Assembly: GCA_022385755.1 (NCBI GenBank)
Contig: MU278379.1
Location: 124,001-188,000, forward strand
Reading direction: 5' to 3'
DNA: 64,000 nucleotides
Source of the DNA: Trametopsis cervina
Lineage: Eukaryota; Basidiomycota; Agaricomycetes; Polyporales; Irpicaceae
Translations under genes and position numbers: made by a program
Shown: positions 11,998-24,900 of the stretch, one piece after another
Numbering within the stretch: the first letter of the stretch is position 1
Layout: every line of letters begins with the position of its first letter
The notes under the pieces: model-generated
The model's database searches: none
What the model was told of the DNA's origin: nothing
What the model saw: only the letters and a program-made list of their open reading frames with translations

Positions 11998-14929
11998 CTA
12001 CTCCCCCTGCATTGTAGATGCGCTCTCCGCGATATTATCTCTCGTACTCCTTGCGGAAGATGTTGCTTGTGCCTCGCCCTCGTGATATATAGTGAATTGT
12101 GAGGGACCAGCTCCCCCGGGCGTAGCGTCGTCATCTGCGTATCGCAGCTTTGGCAACATGTCTTTTCTGTCTTGCTGTAGGAGTCCGATTCTTCGAGCCC
12201 GCCTGAATTCTTTACCTTCGGCGGAAGGTAGGAACCAAACAAGATCTGCAATCAAGTCGTCGCTGACAAATTCGTACCTAACGTCGAACTCTTTCGCCCA
12301 AGCCTCGAAGTCCTTCTCAGGGTCTGGGTACACTCGACGACCTTGTCCAACCCTGAAATCCCACGCATCGTCCAATTGATTGATATCTTGGAGGATTTTG
12401 CGGACAAGAGATGGTATTTCCCTTTCGGGCTTGACCCTACGCGTTTCTTGGAGGGCAGCATGAGTGGTCTTCATGATTGAATTCAGGACAGAGGGAAGGA
12501 GGCGGGACAGGTACAGCACAGGAAACGGTTTAATAGCTTGATTTAGCAGCGATATTTGGCCACTGAGAAAGCGGAGAACGCCGATACAAAAGTCGGCGTC
12601 GAGTAGGTGTGGGATCTTCCGAATCTCGGCAACGTAATCTTTGAATGCGATATCGAGATTGTTCAGGAAGGGTTCAATATCTGTATAGCAATAACAGTAC
12701 AATTAGCAAGTAATTCGATGTACAGGCGCACATGGAAATTGACCTGAAGAGTTGAGACATGTCTTCTGATAGACTGTCATAAAGTTGACATCTGTGCCAT
12801 TCCGTGCATACTGATACTTGTTGAAATGGGCCATAAGATCTTTCCGACAAAGGATTGTGTGGACCAGTTCCTGGAAGCTGTTCCGCCACACCAGCGAATT
12901 CTCGGGCAGTTTGCAGCGATATGCGCAAAGAAGGACTATGATCTTGTCATGCTCGCTATTCCATGGGACTGCCTGCTCCATGTCGTGGCGCATACGGCTG
13001 ACCAGAATATCGCACATCTGCTCGACGACGACATCACGTATGGATTCTGCGTGTTTATCAAGGCATTCCTGCAGACCACACCGAGGACCACATACACACA
13101 GAGGCGAGGAAACGAGCAGAGTCTCGAGTAGGTTATAGGCGTGAATGGCGCTGAGATGATTGCAAACAGGTTGAAGCCTCGCCAGTAGACCCAATACCTG
13201 AGTATTGAGCCCATGCATGATGCGTGCGGTAGGGTGCTCGAACATGCCTTGAAACAAATCATTCCTGATTGCTTGGATAGGGACGGAGAAGCAGAGAGCG
13301 ATAGTGTCTGAGGCCTTTTCAGAGAGCATGCACGACGGATAGGAAAGCAGCAACATCATTCCATTCCATGACCAGTCTTCCCACTTGATTGCCTGGTTGG
13401 ACTGGAAGCGTTGTAACTCTGGCCGGAGAACGTCCGCGATAGCATCCATGAGGATGGTCAAAGTTCGGGAAGGGAGTGCTGTCAGGTCAAGCAGCATAGG
13501 AAAACGTAGGGACTTGGTGCTAGTAGGGAGCTGCGTGCCAAGACGGTACTCGAGAATCCGGACCACAAAGTTGAGTTTTGACTCGGAGGATGGAAATGTT
13601 TCTTTTGCTGCGATGCACATCTTGCGCAGCAGTTCGTCGTCGACCTGCGACTTGTCAAGCTTACAAAGGATATCGTCATCTAGACTGGCGTCTGTCACCG
13701 CCTTCTCTTCAGCCGCGCCAGGGTTGAGGGATAGTCCAGCGGAAGCAGAGCTGGCCATCTTCTCAGATTCGGTAGGGGCGCCTTGTGGCTCCCCGATAAG
13801 CTGGCTGAGATGCCAAAATAAGGAACGGAGTCCTCTTGTAAGCAGCGGGACCTTGTATGGACACTGAGGCGAAAGGGCTGGAGCGAAAGCTGCGGCAGTG
13901 AAGAGCAGTGCCCATCCGGCTACCAAGGGAATGGTGGTGTACCCAATGCTTGGATGTATGTTAAGAGTGAAGAAGCAAAGGCCAATAAAAAAAAGCGCGA
14001 GAGCGAGTTGGAGGATGAGAGGGAGGAAAGACGCGATACCAAACACATGCCAGCGTTCGAGACCTGGCGCTCGGAAGTGGCGGACTCGCAACCGTGCTTG
14101 GGAGGAGACATACTCTCCAGCGAGATACTCTCGCAACCATTGTTTGACCAAGATTCCAAAGGATGCACTTATGAGGGAAAGAGTAAGACTGGCAAACCAA
14201 AGCACGTTGACGCGCTTGGCGGAGGGGGTAGGTTCGAATGATGAGCCGACTACCGCTGCCACGTCCAGGGGCGGGACGGTAGAGTTGAGGAAACCAGGTG
14301 TGATTGTATACGAGTGTGTCTGAGTGACGATTTGGGTCAACAGGACTATCATCATACTGGTGGTGTCCGGTTGAAGAGATAGAAGAGATATGGCGATGAG
14401 GGCAGAAAGAACAGCGGAATACAGGCCAGCCTATTTGAATGTAACCCCCGATAAATATCTGAAGGCCGTGTAATTATGATACACAGGGGCGACTCACAAA
14501 TACTAGGATGTTATCGAGATCATCTTGAACGTCTTTAACCTTGTGGACATCCACTTCGCGGATGCTCTTCGCTACGGCCTCCCAACCTGACTGGCCCGCA
14601 CTTGCGACGTCAGGAGCAGGAACAATCCTCGGAAGAGCCCCCTCTTCTACAGCTGTTTCACCTTTCCCGGGAGTGTCCTGGGCATGGGGTACGGGGGGGG
14701 GTGCGAGGTAGCGAGACGAGGGGGATGAAAGGTGGCGAGACGGACTCATGAAGGGAGAAGATTCTCCCAGTATACACGAAAAAAGAGTAGCGAAAGTGCT
14801 GAGAAAGGTCCGGCCACGAGTGAAAGAATTGTCACCCGAGGATGGCTCTGGGTGACCTTGATCTCGTTCAGCTATGACAGGCGCTTCTAAATCTGCTATC
14901 GAGTGCCCAGGTGAGTTACATTGTCCCAT
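11998..14929 (-). CDS. DUF6535 membrane protein, subtype B (gene 4, complete)
   Basis: Exons 14498-14929, 12744-14430 and 11998-12680; 2802 nt, 933 aa. The longest N-terminal head of the four (about 110 residues, Ser/Pro-rich) precedes QSGWEAVAKSIREVD and VQDDLDNILVF. Membrane segments follow in the family order. The loop sequence THSYTITPGFLNSTVPPLDV is almost identical to gene 2, which pairs these two. The intron 2 donor is GTCAAT, weak but at the family's conserved position. The C-terminal segment contains DVRYEFVSDDLIADLVWFLP, matching gene 2. Function unknown. Confidence 0.9.
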
Positions 14930-17001
14930 TGCGTATAATGTATAGCTTACTGTTTAGAGGTAGCTGTGAAGTCGAGGCTATGCTAGGCATACTGTGTACG
15001 CAAGCCTGGACGAAGAAGGGTTGGAAGTAGGTGAGGGGTGGGGGTAGGGAGTTGAGGGTTTCGGGATGAGGCCTGCAAAGGTTATAAGGACGGCCAAGCA
15101 CGATGAGGACACGTTGAAACCTCAGCGAGTCTTCCAGAAGCCAAGACAAAGGTAGGTTGCGGCGTGTTCATCTGACACTGGAGTGTCACCAGGCATTAAA
15201 CACGCCGAATATACGTGAACGTAGGGACCTCGAGTTGAGGGAAGCTGCACCTGCGGACGAGTTCATCTCCGTCTGAGTTTCCATGCATCATTCACTGGGA
15301 ACAGGTGGGCAAAATTGGGCGCCCCCCTGCCGGAACGCCTTCGTATGCACATGCCGGTGATATATTATATTTCTATCTTCCATGCAACCTGCAGTCTGAA
15401 AGGGGTATCCAAAGTGGACTGAAAAATATAGCTATGAGAGTTTAATAACCATAGCAGCCCCATGCAGTTGACTAACCCGGTGATAGAGAAGCCCTCTGTC
15501 AGCATTTTACGCACTGGCGTTGCATGTCCATTCGCCGCAAGTATTGATAATCCGAGTGACCTGTGAGCTAAGCCTCCCAGTGAGTCCTGCGCAGCAGTCA
15601 CCGGCATTCTTAGCTGCTGTTCTCGCCCCAGATAGGGGCGATGGTACAGACTCTAGCAGACATGCCGCGAGACCAGGACCCAGTGTGAGGCATGTATGAT
15701 TTTGAAAGCGGCCACGCGAAGGCCGAGATTAAAGTGACGGAAATAATGCTGCCAGTGCTGTATAGCAGAGCTATTCAGAGTGTAACCACATACAACAGCT
15801 TATGCAGCGCATACCAAGTTCACCCTTGACGATGATATTGCCAAACGTCACGTTACACTGGCCAAACAACTTGCTCAAGGTTTGCAAAACGCACAGTGTG
15901 GCATTCTAAGCATGCTCTTTGGAGACGTTGACGACTTCTTTCAGAACGCATCCACCGTGGCCTCCCCGAGGCAGACCAGATAGGGTTTCAACTTTCGTAC
16001 CTCGAGATATCCTGTCTGGCTAATCCACTCTCCACAACACCGATTGGAGAACTGCCTCGCATGAGGGGGTTACGCGAAGATTGGCCCGTTTTCACGGACC
16101 TCGATCTTGCCGTCAAGTGAACCCCACAAGGATGCCATTGAGCCCTATGATTCGCGAACTATCATCATTCATCGTCTCTGGCCTCCGTCTACTATTTGAT
16201 GACGAGCTTTGTGGGATATCGGCCGTGAGACCCGGAGTAGTCGCCTTTACGTGCTGGATACCGCGCGGTGCCTGATGTATATCCCCTGAGGAACATCATT
16301 CGGTTCGAGTTTATCACAGAGTCATCTCATGGACAGGACGAACCTGCGCCACATAGCGCAGTCCAATAGGGACCAGTGTGGCGACGTGCGAGGAAAATTC
16401 ATTGCATTAGCGGGTCCCGAAGTACGGCTGTTGTTGCTGCGTGCGACAACGATCCTTCAATGGAGCCCTGATTCTGTCAGTTGTGATTTGGCAAGATTCT
16501 GGACCTGTGAAGGAGACTCACTAACTGGTATAAAGATTGAGAACATATGGAGTGTGGTTGCACACAGGCGGGGGCAAACCCCCGACTTGGTGTTCATCAC
16601 TCGAATTAACTCTGAAGGATGTGTACTTGACCATTGGCGATTGGGTCTCCTACTGTGTCAATTGATGATGCATGAAGGAATCTGCTGACGGAACATGTGC
16701 CCCGATATTTTTTGCGTTGATGCTGCAGGATGGAGAGGGCAAACATCTGAGATGCAAGTGCGACTACTGTATTACTCGCGGACCCCGACCACCTGATGCT
16801 ACTAGTTCTCCTAGCTGAAACGTTCCGTTTGCTCACCGTTGCCCTCAACTCTTCCGTCACCTCTCATTTTCTTGCCCGTTCGAAAAGCAGATCGAAAAGC
16901 ATGCTCTGACTGTTCAGGACTCTGGGCACAGCTGGCTCGTCAGATTTTGATCCACATCAATCATTTGCACACCTTCGTTCCTTAAACTTGAAGCAGAGAT
17001 A
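14930..17001. other. Intergenic region, no supported gene
   Basis: Upstream flank of DUF6535 gene 4 and of the next plus-strand gene. The block 15844-15876 is a diverged relative of 11592-11623. ORFs of up to 119 codons are present but have no splice-consistent extension or recognisable product. Confidence 0.6.
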
Positions 17002-20000
17002 ATGGCGACAGCTCACCAAACTCCCCCTCGCAATACCATGTCGCGCCTCGCGATTTTCGCATCTCGACAACCTCGGGCTACACCGGGCCCGTCGTCGCCG
17101 CTATCCAGAGACCTAGAGGAGCGCGAGGAGGATTGGTACATCCCGTATAATGGTCCATACGAGCCGCCCAAGGCGTCCGGGGAAACTAGAGATAGTTGGG
17201 GCGAGTTGTTGAACGGCCTGCTGTCTGAGAACAGCGCTGACGGGAGAGGGAGTCGAAGTGACGGGAGGGCGTCGCATGCTGCTAGTGCGCCCGATCAGGA
17301 TGACAGACGAAGCAGAGCCGTCTCTGGTGCGTCGCGAATGACTTCCACGGACCCTGCAGGATCGAGCAGTAGGCGAAACACTGTGGGACGCAGGGATCGA
17401 CAGCGTTCAAGCCCTCAGCCTCGTCTTCCGACACTGTCATACATAGACTTGTACCAGAGCGGCGGTGTGGGAGAATCACCCAAGCATGTCGAACGCACCC
17501 CATCGCAACCTGTGCCTTCCACATCTCAGGCTGGCCCGCGACCATCAACAGCGAACCGGAATTCCTTAGCAAGTATCTTTACGTTCGGAAGGAAGAGCTT
17601 GAGATTGTCAGCTTCCATGGACAACCTCTCGAGAGAGCGGTCGAACTCTCGCACCGGTCCCCCTCTACCCACGACCACCGCGAGTACCCGCCAAACTCCC
17701 AATCGCCCCCGTGGAAACACTACCTCGACCGCAACTCCCGTGCAAGGTCGACTGTCGCCAGAAGAGGAGTATTATAACACATATTATTCTACGCTGCTCA
17801 CAACTCCAGGACGCGAAGTCCAAGCCCCGCCTCGTTCAGAGGAAGGCGAGTCTATGCGATCGCACCCATATGCGTATCCATTTCCTGCAGCAAAAGAGCC
17901 GCTCGAACCTCAAAGTGCGCCACCTGTAGACAAGGGCAAGGGTCGCCTGCTGGTTCCGCGGATTACGTTGCTAGATCCTCGAGGGCCGAAAGTACCTGAC
18001 TTCCTGAAGCCATCGCCGCGGAACTCTGTCCTGAAGGCGAGCATGTCTACGCCAAATTTGAGGAACCTGCCGAAGGGCAAGCAGAAGTGGCTGTCAGCGG
18101 AGACGTGGTGCGACGCGATTATCCTACCACGGCCGAGGTTTGCGATGCGCCTTATAGAAGAAGGCCCCGGTGCTCAGGGTAGCGGAAGGATAGTCAGCCC
18201 TCCTCCGAGCCCGTTGATGTCGAATCACAAGCTAGATCCGCAAGTTAGCATAACGCAAAGGCCCAGCCTAGGAGTACAGAAGTCTCTCAAGAAAGCCAGG
18301 TCGATGGGCAATCTAACGTCGACTCCTTCATCGACACCTGAGAGCTCCCAGAGGCGCGCTGTTGGCCCTGTTGCAAGCACGAGCGCAGCGCCACCTCCTG
18401 CAGTGCCGGTGCAAGCGCCGCAGGCAGGATCGAGTGCACTAAAGCCACCTCGACCGAAGAGTTGGGCATGGGACGACCTGGCGTTACCTTCTCCGGCTCC
18501 GTCTCTGGCTAAGTAAGTATCTCACCCTATTGCACTTATCTTTCTCGCCTCTGTGGCCCGTGCGGTATCTTCGAATCTAACTTAGAATCCTCTTAGGGTG
18601 CTTGCCGACGGTCAGCAACTCGAGGATGATCGCAGGACATGGAAGAAGCAGGCAAATCGGTCGTATTTGGACAAGCGGGCGGGTACGATATCTCGTGCGC
18701 GCTCAAAGTCTATCGGCGCCGGTGGTCGATCCAGAAGCCGAGCGCACAGCCACGAGCGTACCACTGCGTTTGAGGCGCTGGCTGAGCGAACACTACTGGG
18801 TGGGCAAGTCAGGCCTCCGACTATCCATGTGCATGGTCCTCCACCACTGAAGGGCGGTAGAACGTATACACAGAGCTTCAGCCAAGGTCACTCTCAGAGC
18901 CACAACCAGACTTTCACTCAAACAGGGACGACTAGCTCGAGCTATCATCCATTCCCTCGTCCTGGTTCGCGACCGACACGGTCTCATGCCCATTCCAACT
19001 CTCTGGGCCAGACGACGTACAACTCTTCGAAAGAGTCACGCACACTTTCTCATGCGCGGAGCCACTCTCTTGGCAAGTCAGCGTTTAGGATAGTAGTCAA
19101 TACTGCAACCAGTGCGGCAGCCCTTTGTGGGTTTACGGGAGGAGACAACCACGTGTTGACACCAGACAGCGAGAAGGCAGAAGCCCTCGAGGGGGCAATA
19201 TACCGCCCAGGCACGAAACACATTCGTTTACATGACCAAATACGTGCCGAGGAGAAAAGGAAAGAGATGGATAATTTATTGACTATTGCTAGGTCGCCTT
19301 CGGCGATGCTCGCCATGCTTGACCGTAATGGAACCTCCCCAACTCCGTCTGGAAATTCGGGGTCAGGAGAGGGGGTGGGTATTGCTATCACCTCTGCTAC
19401 CGCGGACCAGCATGCGAGAACTCAAGGTGGACGCGAGCCGATTCGTTTCCCAAAACATCCATACGCACTTAATGCTGCGTATGCAATGTCGTCCTCACAG
19501 CCTGTGCAACCTCATGCTACCACTGCGCTACCCCAAGCATCAGCCACCCAGCAGCGAACCACAAGTCCTCTTAGACAACCGGTGCTCCTTAACCCATATT
19601 CCCAACCTTCCCACCCTTATGCTACTGCTCCTCACCCACCACAACCACATCGACCAGATAATATCCAACCACCTCCACCCCACTTGAAGTTGTATGCAGA
19701 GATAACCCCGAATCACGTCCGTGAGTTTGCTCCTGAAGACGTGCGGTATTCGCCCGATATCCCGACGCCTGTGGTCGTGAAACCGCCCACTGAGTTAGGT
19801 GCCCCTGCAACATCCTCACACCCGTACGGAGGCCCCGAGTCGAAGCGGACAAGTGAATTAGGGTTCGGCGAGGCTTTAATCCATACACTGCATAGAACAA
19901 GCATAGACAGTGGGCTCGGCACCAGCGAAGCGGAAAACTTTGACACAGTAGACTGGAACTTGCGTCCTTCCATGATACGACCAGACAGTGCCATGGATGA

Positions 20001-21219
20001 TATTATTCGGATTCATGAGGCCCCTCACGGCCATGTGACCCCTGGCCGTCCCTCGCCTGCGAAGAACTCGTCTGGTGGCGGTATCTCGCTGAACAACACT
20101 ACAGCATCGTCACCTCCCGAGAACCTGAACCCTCCGCTGTTCAGACGCGCCCAATCTGGGCTCTCTGCGGGTCGCTCCTCGTTAGGTACTCATTTTGGCA
20201 ACTCATCTGGGTCTTCACCAGGAATGGTCTCGCATGATTCTTCGCCGCCTCTCTCGCCACGTGTTATCAACACTTCCGACGACCTGGATAGGTTCCGTGA
20301 CTTATTCTATAGACCTGATAGACAAAGTAGAGCATATGAAGAGACCCAGCGGCCCTCCATGGGCTCTCGCCAAGGCAGCGGCAGTATTATCTTGGACGTT
20401 GGGTCGCAGAGAAGCACGAGGAGTGGTCTCTCAACCCTCGCCCGCCAGTTAAGCGAAGAACTAGAAGAGCTGAGGCAGGAGTACGGCACTCCCGATACAT
20501 TTGATGAGCCACAGCGATCCTGGGGAAGAAGATACGGCGGTTTGCGGGGGCCTCGTCCGGAAGGGATGGAAGACAATCCTAACGTCGTCCTCGCCCGTAT
20601 ATCTACGTCGCCCGAGGGTGACGACTCTCCTATGCGCATGCCTATCGACATCACCTTTGTCAGCCCACCGTCGAATATTCCTGAGGACGTTCAGTCCTCT
20701 CGAGCTTCCAGCATCATGCACACCTCACCAATTGCCGACAATGAAGCTATCCGTAAGTCATGTCCGCCACATATTCTATGATCAAATACTGATATGTCAA
20801 TTCTAGACCACTTCCGTCTAGGCGAAGTTGAGGCCGTTTCTACACCTCCTATCATTAACACTCCCGCACGATTCTCTGCGGAACTATCACTCGTTGGACA
20901 TGATGTACACGATGTACACGAAGATAATACTCTTCGCGTCAACGTGAGACATTCGAACAGGCACTCCGAGAGGTCGATAGGATTATCGCCTATGTCCCCC
21001 TTCACTCCAAACACTCGCTCAAGCTATCGAACCTCGGGCACGGATACCTCTCGCATGTCAGGCCTTTCGGACTTCCCTGCGCCACCAAGTCTTCTTCCAC
21101 CATCCTCGCGCCTTGCATACACCAGCACAGACTCGGATCGCCCGCGCCTGGAGCGCGAGTCTAGCTATGCCACCTTCGGTAGGGCCGACGACGAATATTC
21201 TATTGGACAGGCGTTGTAA
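17002..21219 (+). CDS. Conserved hypothetical Ser/Pro-rich protein
   Basis: Exons 17002-18512, 18597-20752 and 20807-21219, introns GTAAGT...TTAG and GTAAGT...CTAG; 4080 nt, 1359 aa. The protein is largely disordered, rich in Ser, Pro, Arg, His and Gln, with His/Gln-rich stretches (SQGHSQSHNQTFTQ) and repeated SHAHS/ARSHSLG motifs that look like kinase substrates. One ordered island, KQKWLSAETWCDAIILPRPR near residue 360, looks conserved and could be a short interaction motif. No known domain, signal peptide or membrane segment is visible. It converges on SMC1 with 777 bp between stop codons. Structure is certain; function unknown. Confidence 0.85.
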
Positions 21220-21996
21220 TATCATATTTGGTATCGCATTTTTTATCTTTTACATTTATGATGGTGCGGAGGTTCTCATTCCATATCACCGCTTCACGTC
21301 GTTCAGTCGTACATAGTTCTCAAGTATTCCTCTATAATCCACCTAAGCCGTTTTTTTTTACAAAAGCGAAAATCTTAACGAGTTGTTTCAACGTGAAAAT
21401 AAGCCAGTGGTTGCTCTGGAGCTGATCAGCACAAGTACTAGAATAGCGCTGTTTGTCCTGTGCATAGCGATGTATCAGGACCAAGGAAGTTCCATGTCCT
21501 GAAACCTGGTCCTGGAGGTTTCATATACGGTACCTGTGCCTGTGTGCATGGCCTTGGCCCCGGTGCTCTGTCTGTCATTGAAGCTCAAGCTTGGGTTTGT
21601 CGAGATATGAAACCCTATCTGTCTCCGATCGGAAATCGCAGTACTGTATTCGTGCAGTCTTACGCCTTTCCCGATCCTGGAAGTTCAACGTCTGGCACCT
21701 ACATGTCAAAGATATGCAGCGGGGAAGCGCCCCGTAGTAAGAACTGGCACAAACATCTTCACTAACAGTTCATCGCCCAAAGAAGCGGAAGACGAAGGTA
21801 CTATTCACGGAGGGCTCAAGTAAATACTGTGGCTATAGTATCTTGGCTAAATGAATACCCCGTCTCTGCTCAAATTGCGGGAGCTACGATTACAATACTC
21901 GTAAAAATAAAACACGGGGAACTAAGAAAACATTACGACAACAAAGAGCAAAAGAAATACAGCACTATCAGAAACCTTTTACACCCAGAAGTCCGA
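21220..21996. other. Convergent 3' intergenic region
   Basis: Lies between the stop codons of the Ser/Pro-rich gene and SMC1. AT-rich just after 21219, consistent with 3' ends. No coding signal I trust. Confidence 0.6.
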
Positions 21997-24900
21997 CTAC
22001 TCGTCGTATTGCGTCAACTACACGAACATGACACAGTTAGCTTGAGTATCACCGACGGAGTGAAAACACTCACGTCCAAAGTCAGAGTACGCGAACTGTT
22101 GACGTCCTGATCACGGAAGATGCCAACAAGCGAATTGCTTCGCTCGTACAAAGACCCCTTCAAACTAATGACGATAAACTGGAAGGAGTCGGATGCGTGC
22201 GAGCGTATGTAGTTTGCGATCTTGGCAACGTTGGTGTTGTCCAGTGCGGCGTCCACTTCATCGAGCACGAAGAACGGCGATGGTTGGTAGCTGTTCGAAC
22301 CTAAGTATGTTGATAATGTATGTAAGTAATGGTGCCCGCACCTATGAATCGCAAACAGCAATGCAAGGGCAGCAATCGTTTTCTCCCCTCCGGACAGCTG
22401 CTCCATATCACGGAAACGTTTCATGGGCGGCATAGCATGGTACTTGATTCCAGCGGTATACGGTTCCTGCGTCATGATAATTAGCCATGCTCACGACACC
22501 GCAAACCAAGACTCACTTCGCTGTCTTCCAAACTGAGATAAGCCACACCGCCCATAGGAGCGGCCTTCCCTTTCGTCAGATCCTTGTATACCTGATCAAT
22601 GCGCTCTGATATGTGGTTATATGCCTTATTGAACAACTCGCATCTACAGGTTGCTTTAGCGAGAGTGGAGGACGAAGCGCGCAGACACCCATACCTGCGT
22701 TTCTTGACGTCGTTGAATTGATCACGAGCCGTCTTGGAATCCTTACGGGCCTTATCCGCTTCTTTTTCGGTCTCCAAAAGCTTGTTCTCAACATCATCGA
22801 GCCTGGAAAGACAACAATCAATGGCCGTGGTGAACACTACACAAGGACACACACCTATCCATAGCCTTCATATTCGGAGCCATACGCTCGATATCAGCCG
22901 CGACCTTGGCTATCTGTGCATCGATCTCTGCCAACGTGGCAGGTGTGCCATTCTACGGGATGCGTCAGACGCACATTCACGAGCGAAGTCAGCGTGGGCA
23001 CTGACCTCCCTGTCATCTTCGTCTAAAGACGAGAAGTCGACCTCGATACCGTAGTCCGGAACCCGCTTTATGGACTGAGAGCCCTCCTCATCTTCGTCGA
23101 TGTCCATAGCCACCTCATCGCGCAAATTCTAACGTTCCAGCACAGTGAGCCCTTCTACCCAGTGAGCGACGAAACAACAGCGTACCTCGTCCATGGGCAC
23201 GTTCTTCAGGTTGCCCTCGATCAGAGGAAGCCTGACCTCCTCCAACCGGCAATTCCGATAGATCGACGACCGCTCCAACCCCAGCTTCTCGATCTCGTCG
23301 TTCTACCACGTACCCCACGTCAGCACGGGGCTCAGCCAACCCGTGGGTACTCCAAAAACTCACCTTCGTAGCAATCTCTTTGACGACCTGGTCAAGCGCC
23401 TTCGTCGCCTTATTCGCGACCTTCTTGGCCTGGTCCACCGCCTTCGTCTTCTCCTCCAGCTGGTCCGAGAGACCCTTGAGCTCCTCCTGCAGCTCAGTGA
23501 CCGTCGCCTCCGCCTCCGCGATCTCCTCCTGCGCGGTCTCCTTGTTAGTGGCGTACCTCTCGAGGTTGGCGACCTCGCCATCGATGATGGCCTGCATATT
23601 ATTGAGCCGCTGTTCCGTCGTGCGCAGCTGTTCTTCCTCGAACTGCGACCTTACCACAAAAAAGCACCGCTAAGTCACAGCAACGGAGGACATCTGCGTA
23701 GGAGACACTCACTGATGCGTCAACCGCGCGATCTGCGTATCAAACTGCAACCTCGCCGCGCTCTCCTCCTCAGCAAGCTTCAACTGGCGCTCCTCGAACG
23801 CGCGTACGCTCTCGACGCCGACCTCCTCACAGAATGCCGCAAAGACGTCGTGCTCAGCCTCGTCGATCGTAGCCTGCAGCGCGTCGATCTGCTCGCGCAG
23901 CGTCGCGTGCGCAGATTGTGCCTGTCGTTTCCGCCATGTGCCGTCAGTACACGCCACACCGTTGATGAAGAGGACGTACTCTGCGCAGCTCGGGCTGCAG
24001 GTCCCGCAACGCCTGATTGACGTGCCGCATCTCGTCTTTAATACCTGTGAGGCGGAGTTTGCACGCGCTCTGCGAGAATGAAGGCGGGTCAGCACGCGTG
24101 TTACATACTCACGTTAGGTAGCAGTGGTGCTTACGAGGTCGTCTCTGGCTACGGCCAGCGCAGGCTCGAGACGCGTGATCTCGGCGAGGAGGACGTCGTC
24201 CGCCTTCCCGCGAGGCTTGCTCTTGTTCAGCTCCTGCATGTCCGCCAGGAGCTTGTCGCGGACGCGTTGGAGACCTGGGACAGCCACGCATCAGCATCCA
24301 CAGGCTACTGAACTGGAGTGTACGCACCCTGTACGTCCTTCTCCTCCCACCGCTTCCCACCGCCGTGCGTGCTACGTCCACCAGTCATGAGTCCACTCTT
24401 GTGTATGATCGTCCCGTCCAGCGTGACCGCTACAAACCACATCATCACTCCCCGCGCACGCACACATCGCTCATCTACGCACCTTTAACCTCCTGTCCCT
24501 TATCAAAACACACATGCCTCGCAATCTCAATCGTATCGCACACAAGCGCGTTCCCGCACGCGTGGTGTATCGCGCGCTCGAGTGCCGCATCGAACTGTAT
24601 GACGTCGACCGCGAGCCGCGCGCCCTTGGCGAATGAGCGGAATTTGTCGTTGATCGGTTTTGCTTGGATCGTGTCGAGCGGGATGAAGGTCGCTTGGCCT
24701 GCGCGTTGGTTCCGCATGTACTGTTCCCCACAGCGACGTTAGTAGACGCAGAGGAGGGTAAAAGAGGGGAGTAGGGAGAGAAGGGGGAGGGGAAGGGGGA
24801 CAGGAAGGGAGACTGCTCACCTCGATACAGTCAATCGCAGTCTTCTCCTCATCAACAACGACCGCATCAATATTCCTCCCAAGCACAACCGACACCGCCG

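Noticed and set aside
16329..16688. 119-codon plus-strand ORF
   Set aside because: Isolated, no recognisable motif, lies in diverged intergenic DNA.
23343..24020. 225-codon ORF on the plus strand
   Set aside because: Antisense shadow of SMC1 coiled-coil exons (Leu/Arg-rich reverse of Glu/Lys codons).
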